A stretch of DNA of 64,000 nt from Plasmodium brasilianum. Lineage: Eukaryota; Apicomplexa; Aconoidasida; Haemosporida; Plasmodiidae. Shown one piece after another: positions 41,456-52,835 of the stretch. The position numbers were made by a program, and so were the translations under genes. Below the pieces are notes generated by a model. The model was not told where the DNA came from. It saw nothing but the letters and a program-made list of their open reading frames with translations, and made no database searches. Numbering within the stretch: position 1 is the stretch's first letter; the number at the start of each line of letters is the position of its first letter. Where the stretch lies: NCBI RefSeq assembly GCF_023973825.1, contig NC_090120.1, positions 62,001 to 126,000 on the forward strand, given 5' to 3'.

Positions 41456-43139
41456 GATATACATATTAATAGAGATATTGTGTATAACATCACATTTTGT
41501 TATTATTAATTCTAACTTTATAAAAGTTACAATTTAAAAAATCTGGTTATTCTTAAAAAAGTATTAATAATTATAAAAATATAATGAAAATGATAATAAA
41601 CGAAACTATATAATTAAAACTTTTTATTTTATTTTATTGATATTATTGACATTATTTACTACGTAAACATAATTATTCTTTTAATATTCACTATATACAT
41701 TATCTAATTTATAACATATCTTTTAATCTAATAAAAAAGCATATACTTCAATTGCATATGATGCCTGATATTTTATAAATGTAATATAGTTTATGAAGAC
41801 TATAGCACCTAATTAGATAAAATGCTTACAGTTACTTCTAAATGCAAACGTTTTAAAATTATAAAATTATTTTTATTTTTTTTTCTTTTATGTTAATATA
41901 TATATTTAGATAAATTATAATAAAAATTATAAATATAAAAAGCATAGAGTAACCAATACATTAAATGTATTAACATAAAAATAAACTTGATAGAACAATA
42001 CACATATTTAATATAGTAGGGAGTAAAAGTTAATATAATGTTTTGTTATCTCCGTATTTTATCATCGATGTTAAAGTAATATTTATAAAAAATTTTGAAC
42101 TATAAATTTTCTTTTATATAAAAAGTAAAATAAAAATGTTCTTTAAGCTTTTCACGTAATACAAAGCTTCAATAATTCTAACCTTGACAATTCTACGTTA
42201 ATAAATCATTCGTTAAAAGGGAATCACATTATCATTTACCTATAATTTCATAAATTAACTAAAAAAAAAATAATTATTAAAAAAATAAATTATTTCAATA
42301 TATGAGTAAACTTATATTAACCGTAATTTTATACATTAAATTAAAGAATCATATATTTATTATAATGCAAATCTATGCGAAATATTTACACATATAATTT
42401 ACGAATATTCAGTATATATATATTTATGGTAAACATTTAGCAATGTCAATGTCACATATATATATAGAGAGAAAAATATATTATATATATATGTTTAGTC
42501 AAGGTACTAAACTATTTGAAAACAATTAATTCCTACACTAAATAAAATATAGAAACATCCGATTTATTAAAATTATTTAATATATATTTTGTTAAATTTC
42601 TTTATAAATATATCTTTATATATTATCTAGGTTGTATAATAAAAAATTTATAAGGATACAACAATTAATTTTTCTTAAGCGCAATTTCAATAAGAATAAA
42701 GTAAAAGTTCATTAGATATATCAAGAATATTATATCTGATTACAATATATTAATTATAACTATTCTTTGACTTTATTTCTTTTTAATACTGTGGTTTATA
42801 TATTCTTAAGACATTTAACAGCATATAATTAATAAACAGAATACATAATTAAATAAATGATAATAATCCATTTGAACATCTCTCATCAGAATTAAATAAA
42901 CGCCTTAGTATTTTTTCTCTACTTTATAACAAATTTCATAATGGAACAAGAAATAAAAAAAATAATAAAAATGTTTTAAATGTATTCCTGTATAGTAAAT
43001 GCCAGTGCATTACTTATAAATTGTTAATATTTTAAGCTTTTATTTTTGGGACATTTCAATACATTTCTTATGAATATATATAGGACTGAAAAACGCATCT
43101 TATAGCTTTTTAAAAAGTATATATCTATCACAATAAATT

Positions 43140-43380
43140 TCTAACGTAAAACAGATGACTATTTCTTAAACAATTTTTGGCTGCAGAACCTGAATTATCT
43201 TATCCTTAGAATAAAATATTTCATCCTATTCTGATTTATCATTCTAATCTTCATCCACTTAATCATCATATTAATTTTCAACTAACATATCATTAATTCT
43301 ATATTAGTTTTTCTCTTAGTATTTTCTGATATTAATATAACAGTTCTTGAGTAGACTATGTTTTATTCATAATTCTAATT
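43140..43380 (-). pseudogene. Decayed acidic coding remnant, copy 2
   Basis: The minus strand reads in one frame NDMLVEN, stop, YDD, stop, VDED, stop, NDKSE, stop, DEIFYSKDKIIQVLQPKIV. Several GAA/CAA codons seem to have become TAA or TAG, which suggests a once open acidic region. It corresponds to remnants at 5280-5480 and 48010-48250 in the same relative place. Family not recognised. Confidence 0.45.
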
Positions 43381-44400
43381 AACGAAAAACTTATTAAAGT
43401 TGCATTACAACGAAAAAAAACATTTTTATTATTTATAATATAATAAATACATTTATTCAAACGAAGTTACCCCATAAGTTCATATATAATTTTATATAAC
43501 AAGAAGCAGCAAAAAATATAAAGCAAATATTCTTCTATGTTCTTGTAATGCATTAGTGAAACAATATCGTATCCAAATAAAATGGATAAGTGTAATTACT
43601 TTAAATAAAATCAAACATTTCAATTTTTAATTTATGTGTTAACTCATGTATTTCGTAGTACATATTGAACTAACTAAAATGTTCACAGTATATTCATATG
43701 GTATTAACAAAATGGTAAATTTATTTTCGTTGATATTTTATTTTTTAAAAAGGGATTGTACTGTATTAGTAAAAAACTAATATAAAACATAAATAATAAA
43801 ATAAATTTTTAAAATAAATTTGCTTACATTTTTAATAAAACTATTACAAGGAAATAAACAGCACAACAAATCTATGTAATACTTATTGTTTTAATAAATA
43901 TCCAGTAGATATTTATATATATCAATAGTATAACTGAATAATTCTAAATTTTAGTTATCCATACTTTTCAGAAAAGTAATAAAATAAAATACTTTTTACT
44001 TCATGCATAATTATTATATTTTATAAATACAATAAAAAGTATTTTATATGGTGAGAGCAGAAATATATGTATATATTTTTAATATAGTTATTAAATATTT
44101 TGTCAGATTCCTAATAATAAGATATGTTATTTGCAGATGCTACATATTTAAATACTATTTTTCAATTAAAAAATAAAGATAATTGAATAGTATACTATAT
44201 TATTAACAGGATGCCAAAAAAAAAAAAATAAAAATAGGCATTTTTTTTTATAACACAAAATATAATTTGTCATGTACCATATTATGTAATATAATAAATT
44301 TCACTTTATTGTTTCTTTTAATTTTATTAGAATATTTTATTAGGTGGATTTATAATTTAAATAAAATTAATTTCACCATAGTAATATTCATGTAACATAT

Positions 44401-44947
44401 AGCCAATTTCTAAAGAGAATTTAATTAAAACTTAAATAAATATAATATTGCAACTATATTCATTAACTTCGTATATTTATATAAAGAACAAGACACATTT
44501 ATTCTTCATTTAAAAGAGATAAGTATTTTGTTAATTACCTCAACAAATAATCATTTAGGTTAGAAGAAGTTAAAAAATAATAAGAAGAACTAATTATAGA
44601 TAAAATATATGTTATCACAAAACTTCAATATAATTATACGACTTCTCTTATATATTAATTTTAGTGCCATATATATATTTTCCATAAAAAATTAGTTAAA
44701 TGCAAAAAAAATAATTTGAATCCATAATTCTATGTTAGATTCTGTAAATAATTTAAAATATCAATAAAAAACACTAAAACATTCATGTTTGCAAATAAAA
44801 CTAAAAGCGCATATTTTTAACATTTCAAATCAAAAAAGTTAATATGATACAAGTAGAGTCTTAAAAACTATATAACTACAGGTATATTTGTTTATTAGAT
44901 ATATTAACTAAAACTCATAGTGTTTGTTAGTAATAATTGAGTGATCT
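44401..44947. other. 3' flank of the type C fam gene
   Basis: No gene. About 44740-44820 (tatcaataaaaaacactaaaa and following) resembles the sequence just downstream of the other fam genes. Confidence 0.5.
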
Positions 44948-45795
44948 CTATAGTAAGGGGAACATAGTATTATTCAACTTATTTTTTATAAGTGCAAACT
45001 TATCATATTTTACAATTTTTCTGTAAATATAAATAATGGCTGCCATAACTATAAATGTAAATATAACAAATCCTATACTAAAATGATATTCTGTTAATGT
45101 TTTCACAATAGGTTCTTTATAAATACAGTTTAAAAATACTATAACATTTACTATTATTATAATTGGTACAAAAAAAATAGATATGCCATAAAACAAAGCT
45201 TCCTTTAATTCTATCTTATTTCTTAAAAACTTGAAATCTTCATTCGTAAAATCTCTAACTTTATTTTTAAAATATGTTTTGTCAAACGTCCGTTTTTGAA
45301 AATATGGATCTGCTCCTTTGTATACAGAAAATATATTTTTCCTACGTTGTTTTTCTCCTACTGCATTATTTAAGGAACATCCATTTGGATGTTTATATCT
45401 TTCTTTTTTTACTTTTGCATTATTAGGTGGATACAATTTTTCAAACTCTTCAATAGTTGGTATATCTCCTTTTATCCACACAATATTCGAACCCTTTTTT
45501 TGTCCATATTCTTCTAGAAATCGACAAGTTCTTGTGTATAATGTTTTATAAATATTGTCATTTTTATCCAAAGAATTATTATATAAATTCTAATGAAAAT
45601 AAATATTTATTATTTAAAAAAAAAAATAATTTTATATTAACAAATCGTATTAATATAGGACTCTAAAAATATGAATGATGCAATTATCCTTAAATAATAT
45701 AATCATACCACATTACTGTTTATATGATATATCCAGGTTAAAATAATAAAGATAGCAATTTCAACGTAAAAAAATGACCTACAATTTTTTTTCAT
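44948..45795 (-). CDS. Divergent fam-l/fam-m-like exported protein, type C
   Basis: Exon 1 is 45795-45709 (87 nt: MKKNCRSFFYVEIAIFIILT then WIYHINSNV, the family signal exon); exon 2 is 45589-44948, opening NLYNNSLDKNDNIYKTLYTR. Donor GTATGA and acceptor ATTAG give 242 aa. RFLEE at the expected place is a canonical PEXEL (RxLxE), the only one among the six fam genes here. Types A and B blocks are absent; instead there are DPYFQKRTFDKTYFKNKVRD, membrane segment one (FFVPIIIIVNVIVFLNCI), a short loop, membrane segment two (IGFVIFTFIVMAAIIYIY) and tail RKIVKYDKFALIKNKL. Gene structure and topology place it in the same superfamily, but it is a separate subgroup or a related exported family. The frame is intact. 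Its 5' flank is a copy of the repeated block. Confidence 0.85.
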
Positions 45796-48700
45796 TATAT
45801 AAATTTTTAATATTGTAGTATATAAAGAAAAAAATTTGAAACATATAACAATTTTTTAATGACATATGATCCTATATTTATTTAAAACATTTTCTTTTTG
45901 TTTTTTTTCTAAAAAACATAATTAATTGTATCTAACTATAATGCATTTTGCAACAATAAAAAGGAAAAAAAACTTTAAAAGTATATCTTTAAATGTTTAT
46001 GTTAATATTATAAAATTCCTCAATTAAAATTATATAATTTCATTTTATATTAATATTTATTCAAAATATATAATTTAATTAATAGTATTATAATTAAATA
46101 ACGTCTTTATTAATTCTTATAAAAATAGAGTAAAAAAAAATATACGATTGCTTAATTATTCGAATTACTGAATTCACTTACAACATGGTATGCAAAAAAC
46201 ATATGAAAAATATTGTTCTATTAATTAAGAAAATAATTACTAATTTTAATAAAATAATCAATAATAATTTTCATATTATAAACGTACTATTTTTAAATAA
46301 CTATTATTACTAAAAACAAAAAATTATTATAAAATGTAATTAGCAGAAAAAATAAATGAAAGAAATTATATTTTATACATTCTTTTGAGCTCTATTTGTT
46401 GTAAAATTTGTGTAACCTTATTGTTTGTTATATATTTAAAATTTCAAATTTATTAAATAGTACCTAAGATAATTAAAAAATATAAGTTAAAACAAATAAA
46501 AATAGCTTTTTTCTTTTTTAATTATAATTTTTATGTTTAGTTCATACCATTATTTTTAAATGAAAATTCTTTTAATTCATTTAATTATTTTATAATTTTT
46601 TTTTAATTATATATATATTTAGAAGTGATATTAATATAAAATAAAAAAATTCAAGAAAAATTTTTTTCCAGAAATATTATATAAAATTACTAAAATTTTA
46701 AATTATTTTTAATTATATATGTCTTGAAATAAGTATGATATACTATGCATAATATGTACTTGAAAAATTAAAAATAATAAAAATATAATTTGGCAAAATA
46801 TATGATTTGTTATTTTTTTTTGCTAACAATATTAGCAAAAATGTATTATTATTTTTCCATATTTTTATACATGAAATATAAAATTTTTTTTAAAATTTAT
46901 TAAAAATATTATTGTATCTAATAATTTATGAAACATGTAATTCTAATACTAACTGTTTTATGAAGATCATTTTTTATGTTTACCTTTAAAATAATACGCA
47001 TAACCACAAAAAAAAATGGTTGAGATTTTATTAAATATGGAAAAACTTTATATAATAAAATTAAATGTAATAAATACAATATTTTCTTAAAGTGTAATTT
47101 AAATTATCACTTACAATAATAAAAACGTAATAAAAAATAATTTTTAAAAATATAAGTTACTGCACTTGCCGCGTTATAATGTATTAATTGTGATTTTATA
47201 TATTGAATTAAAGGATCACAAATTTACTATAATGAAAATGTCTATGAAACATTTACATATAATTATCGTATATAAAGCACATTTTTATTGTGAATATTAA
47301 TTAATATCAATTTTACTTCTTTATGGTTCAAAAAAAAAAAAATAGATTACATATACATATTAGGACAGAATAAGAAATTATTTCAAAAAAATAATTTCTA
47401 ATACAAAAAATATATAGAAACATATGGGCTCCTAAAAATATATAATATATAATTTTTTATTTTTTTGTATTTATATATATTTACATGTTATCCACGTTTC
47501 ATAAAAACATTTATAAGTATACAACAATTATTCTTGTGTATTCTTATAATTTCATTAGTTATAAAGAAAAACATAGTTATATAAAAATCATTATTTTTAA
47601 AAAAATATATTAATTATGACTATAATTCCATTATATATGCTTATACTACAACGGTTAAATTTAAGAATTTTACGAGTACATAAATAAACATTAAAATGCA
47701 TAATAAACAAATCAAAGGGAATATAGTTCTTCCTCTCTCTTCAAAATTAAATAATCACCTTAATGTTTATAACCCTGATATATATAATCAATTTTCTAAT
47801 GAAGTAAAAAAAAGAAACCAATAAAAAAACTGTTTAAAAGAATATGTCTGCAAAGTAAATACTAAGAGATATTCATTTATTCTGAATAATTTAAACTATC
47901 TTTCTAGGTAGGATCAATATATGTTCTGTAATTATATATAGGACCAAATTTCCTATATATTAATTTTTCAAAAAAAATATAAGTAATACTACAAATGGAT
48001 AACACATAGCAAATATCCGTTTCCTAAGTTATTTTTTTGCTTCACATGTATTACCATTATACGTACAATAACACCTTCAAATATATTCTAATTCAATGCA
48101 ATCTTTTTAATGTCAGAATTAACATATCCACTTCCACTTTACATATTTTTAATTCTATATTACTTGTTCATTTTCTTCGAATAATATATTGCTTCTTGTA
48201 TATAGTGTTCTACCTGCACTGTTCGTATAATCTAAAGATTTATGAAAAATATATAATAATGAACATTTTTTTTTTTATTATTTATACTGTGATAAATTTA
48301 CTTACTCAAAAGTAAAATATTCTTACAAGTATATAAAACAAGAAGAAGCAATATATATGCGGAAAACTCTCTCCTATGTTAATATACCGCATTCATAATA
48401 TAAGAACTTATCCAAATTAAAAGAATAAATATAAGTATTTTACCTAAAATAAAATATATATTTTTTCCATTAATTATAGAATTATTAAATTTTAAAATGT
48501 GTCCAAGCACCTAAACAATTTATTATATATTCAAAGTTTATTATCAAAAAAGCAAGGTTATGCGCTTGGTTATTTTATTCTATTTTTAACTAATATTAAA
48601 CTACATAAATAAAATATAATTATAATGTACAAATAAGATAAAATGATTATAAAAATATTTTTGTTAATATTACCAATGAATTTATTTACATGAAAAACAA

Positions 48701-49960
48701 AGTTATAAATTAATAATTTATGGTAAAACTAATTTTATTCGTGCATACTTAAAAAGTATATATATGCTAATATTCTAACAGAACAATTCTAAATTTTTGA
48801 TATAAATACTATTCGGAAAAAACAAAAAATGAAATGCCTTGTTTGGAGCGTACACATTTTATTTTATTAGAATAGAAAGAATACGTTTATTTGAATGTGT
48901 ACATTAACACATATTAGAAATATAATTATTAAATATTTTTTCTGCATTTTCTAATAACAGATTAGTATATTTTATGTGTTATACCTTTTAAAATACTATT
49001 GCATAGTTAAACATAAATTATTGCATAGCATATAATAATATACAATTCACAGAAATAAAAAAAAATACAAAATATTTTTTATAGCACAAATTACAATATA
49101 ACATGCATTATATACCTACAATATGATGAACGTTCATGTATTAAATAAATAATTATATTCCAAGATTTAATACTCAAGCAAAATTTTGATATTTTAAAAA
49201 TTTGTATACAATATAATTCTTTTATATATTCATACCATATTATTATTTATGAAATGCTAAAGTTTTTATATAATTTAAAAAAATGTATTTTATTTTAATG
49301 CTAAAATAAAATATATTATATTATAGTATTAAAAAATTTATATTTTTTTTTTTTCTTTCTTTTTAAAAAGCATAAATTTATAAGTTTTTCAGTAATGATC
49401 ATTTAAACAAAAAGTATACAAAATTAAATGCAGCAAAAAAACATCTTTATTAATTATTATTATTAAAAAAACAAAACTTACGATAAAAAAATTATTTTAA
49501 ATAATATAATTTAGAACACAAAAGGAAATAGATATAAAATACTAAAATTTAATATATAAAATAACATATAATATAATTTAGGAAAATTATTAATGCTTTA
49601 TATTACTTTTTGACAACTGTATTGAGAAGGTAATAGTACATGTATTTTCTGTTAATATATAAATAATTAATATTCCAATTTATACATTTGATGTTGACTG
49701 TTATATAACAAAAATAAATAATATATAGATGAAATATATCCATAAATGTAGAAATATTTATATTTCATATTATTTGTTGAATATAGTGAATATAGATAAT
49801 TATAAAAATATAACACTCTAAATGTATTATAATAACTATATGACAACAAAATGATGTTGACTTGTGTAAGCAAATTAATTTTCTAAAAAATAATTTATTA
49901 AAAAAAAAAATGTACAATTTTAAAATTTTTATTATGCTGTAAAATACCAATATCCTAAAG
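45796..49960. repeat. Copy 3 of a repeated fam-gene 5' flank
   Basis: Upstream of the type C gene, colinear by eye with 2949-7160 and 41016-44400. Landmarks: 47740-47765 (cttcaaaattaaataatcac), 48780-48805 (gaacaattctaaatttttga), 49785-49803 (agtgaatatagataattat). No 'agaatata' element was found at 330-400 bp from the start of this gene, unlike the other five. Open frames at 48037, 49667 and 49765 have no family features and are not called. Confidence 0.6.
48010..48250 (-). pseudogene. Decayed coding remnant, copy 3
   Basis: The minus strand reads YTNSAGRTLYTRSNILFEEN then EQVI and a stop, followed by broken frames. It sits at the same place in the block as the remnants at 5280 and 43140 and shares the segment around aattctatattacttgttc on the plus strand. 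The N-terminal-looking part, with RTLYTR before an acidic run, is best preserved in this copy. Family unknown. Confidence 0.35.
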
Positions 49961-51639
49961 TATATTACAAAATTAATATAATCATTTTTGTATTTTCAGT
50001 TTTTACATTCATATAGTATAGATATTTATATATATATTAATATAAATATATTTAAAAAGATTTTTCGCACATGACTTTTAATTTATTGAATATAGCTATT
50101 ACTTTCAGCGTTTGTTACTAATCAAATGAAAAAAAATTAAAGCGTTTTTCTATTTGTTTAATATATTAAATGTATTTCTAACACATTAATATAATTTTAA
50201 GTTTTACTATTTTTAAAGCATCAATAGAATATATGAATATACACAATAATCCTTTATAAACTTCTGAGTAACATAAAAAAAACATTATTTTTATAATTTC
50301 CATCTCATTCAATTATCTATTAAAAAATGTATAAGCAAACTACAATTTTAAATATATATTTCAATCGCTTTTATATTTCAAAATATTTCTTAAATTCTTT
50401 TTTTTATATATATTCGGTTAGTTATAATACATTAAATATTCCTAGGTAAAACATAAGTCACCTTTTATATATTAATTATACTTTTATTATCTATTTCTAA
50501 TATATATCAAATCTTTCGAATTATAAATTATATATATATTTTGTTAAGTATACTCTGTCTTAGCTTTTTATATTATTATTATTTTTTTACTGTATTCTGA
50601 AAAATACATATCTACGAATACCCTTTTTAATTTTTAAGAACATATAACCTATTTTTATTCAATTTTTATATATATAAAATTTTTTTTTCCACATATATAT
50701 TTAAAATAGTTTTCTTCTTATACCTAAAGTGTTTGCTCTATTTTTAGCACCATTTCTAAATGGATATATTGGAAATAGTAAAGAACAATAAATATAAATA
50801 TAAGCGTAAAAAGTGAAATTAAACACAAAAATCATATATTCATTATATATTATACACTAATTAAATATACATTAAAAATACGTTTTACATGTTAATTCTT
50901 TAGGAACATTCCTAAATATCATATTATTTACGTATAACTGATGTTCCTCAAAAACATGCTGTACTCAACAAAAAATAATATAGAAATATGTAAATTGTAT
51001 TAAAGTTACGAATATTACTAAATAAAAAATAATAAAAAAATGTAAAAATTATTTAAAATCATTTATACCTATAAAGCAAGTTATGATTATACAATATAAT
51101 GCATATTCATATATTGTATATTAAATACATTTTGACAAAATCATGCATTTAATTCGTAAGCTATAATAAAACTTCTATATAATAATCATATATTTATAAT
51201 TACATTTATGTTACTATTTTTATTATTTGTATTTCATATATTCAGATTGTAAAGCATATAAAAATATAAAATTCAATCGTTTTCCTACTTCATAAATAGA
51301 ACAGAATTTGTTATTATAAATACTCCACATTTTTTGTAGTTTATAGGACAATAAAAAAACAATATATTTTTAAACACAGAAAATCGTATTTATTTTTATA
51401 AACTTGAAATATAAACTTTTCATATTATTAAATAAGTCATTTAAAGTAAAAATTATAGAAGAATCATACTACTTTAAAAACTAAAAAACAGTATGAATGA
51501 ATATGTTTCTCCTTTATACAAAAACAGAATATACAAGTTAAACCTCAAACAATCAAATAAAAATTTTTAATTTTTTACACATATATTGTTTTTTATTTTT
51601 ACTTATTAAATATATTTAAGAATAAATCTATTTTTGTAA
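49961..51639. other. AT-rich intergenic stretch
   Basis: No gene supported on either strand. Confidence 0.5.
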
Positions 51640-52835
51640 TATTCGTAATAATATTCTGATACATTTGGCACGTTTTTTCCTAGTTAGTCCTAATGGTCTA
51701 ATGTAGAATAATGAGATATCCATATTTTATTTTTTCTAGAATTACTATAAAATATATTTGGAGCATTCTTTAATATTTTTTCCTCTGTACTTGTTGAATA
51801 TTATATATATGTTTTTAATTTTTTAAGAGTATATCACTAAACCGTTTTCCAAAATAATTAAACTAATATACACATTAACAACAAAATATATATATATTTA
51901 ATCTGTTTTAAAATTATAAATTTTTATGAAAAATAACATACATATATTTATACATTTAATTTATAAATATAAACAGATGTTATTCTTAGTAGAAAAGAAA
52001 AATATAAGAAAATTATAAGCACTGAATAACCAACTGAAACAACAGTGTAAAAAGAATTCATCGCTATTTTTTCTTTTTGTATTAACGTTCTTATTATAAT
52101 TAATTTAAAATTTCTTTCTTTACTTTTTATAACACCAAGCATAGTGAGTGTAACTTCAAACATTATTTCTTTGCTTTCAATGGGTCTTTAATTTATTCGT
52201 ACCATTTTTTATAAGACGCTATATGTATAATGTATTATATTACATTTATAATAATTTTAACATTTTTCTTTACAAACTAAATTTTATCTCTTAAAACCAT
52301 TATGTTATTCCTTTATGTAGTTTCGATATAAATTGTTAATATAAGTAAAGTACTTGAAATCCATATTACAATTATTATTCTTACTATTGTTATTAGTATA
52401 TTTAATTATATGATCATAATTTTTAAAAAGGGTGATGCAAATATTTCTGTTCATTCTATCCTTTAGTGTTAATGATATTAGTGTAAAAGTAATATTCTGC
52501 ATCTTATAAATATTTTAAATTAATATCATTTACTTCCAAAAAAAATTTTATAGTATCATTTTAATTACCAACTTTTTTCCTATTAATATCAAATGTTTCA
52601 TTATGATATCGAAGGAGAACTATTAGGAATAAGAGCAACGTGCTAAGAATTTTCCTCTTTATTTGTACTAAATAATTTTTTTAAGTTTGTTGAAACTTTT
52701 TTACAAAAATTCTTCATATTTTTGTTAATTATATATAACGTACTACATGTATCATTAATATTACTTATGTTTTGCTGTCACTATCAATTTCATTATATTT
52801 TTTATATGAGGACACCCGTATTAATATATCTTCAT
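51640..52835 (-). pseudogene. PIR family pseudogene, minus strand
   Basis: Read on the minus strand from 52835 downward: DILIRVSSYKKYNEIDSDSK and a stop; NDTCSTLYIINKNMKNFCKK then VSTNLKKLFSTNKEEN and a stop; an open piece 52502-52305 holding LFKNYDHIIKYTNNN, NMDFKYFTYINNLY and RNYIKE; a degraded part; an open piece 52163-51948 ending in a hydrophobic segment (YTVVSVGYSVLIIFLYFSFL); and a last exon-like piece STEEKILKNAPNIFYSNSR then KNKIWISHYSTLDH and a stop. Order and content match PIR proteins: an N-terminal NFCKK..TNLKKL motif, the FKNYD...YI..LY middle, a membrane segment and a short cytoplasmic tail. Many stops and frame changes. It is the only PIR-type sequence on this strand in the window. 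Confidence 0.75.

Larger units (their letters stand above)
41016..44400. repeat. Copy 2 of a repeated fam-gene 5' flank
   Basis: Upstream of the gene at 39996 and colinear by eye with 2949-7160 and 45796-49960. Landmarks: 42885-42910 (tcagaattaaataaacgcct), 43935-43965 (gaataattctaaattttag) and a run of A/T followed by ataacacaaaatataatttg near 44255-44275. It is shorter on its far side than the other two copies because the next fam gene's 3' flank begins at about 44650. Confidence 0.65.

Noticed and set aside
45318..45666. Two overlapping plus-strand open frames
   Set aside because: Antisense to the type C fam gene and its intron; no domain or proper start context.
48037..48315. Plus-strand open frame of 92 codons
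   Set aside because: Antisense to the decayed coding remnant, low complexity, non-ATG start.
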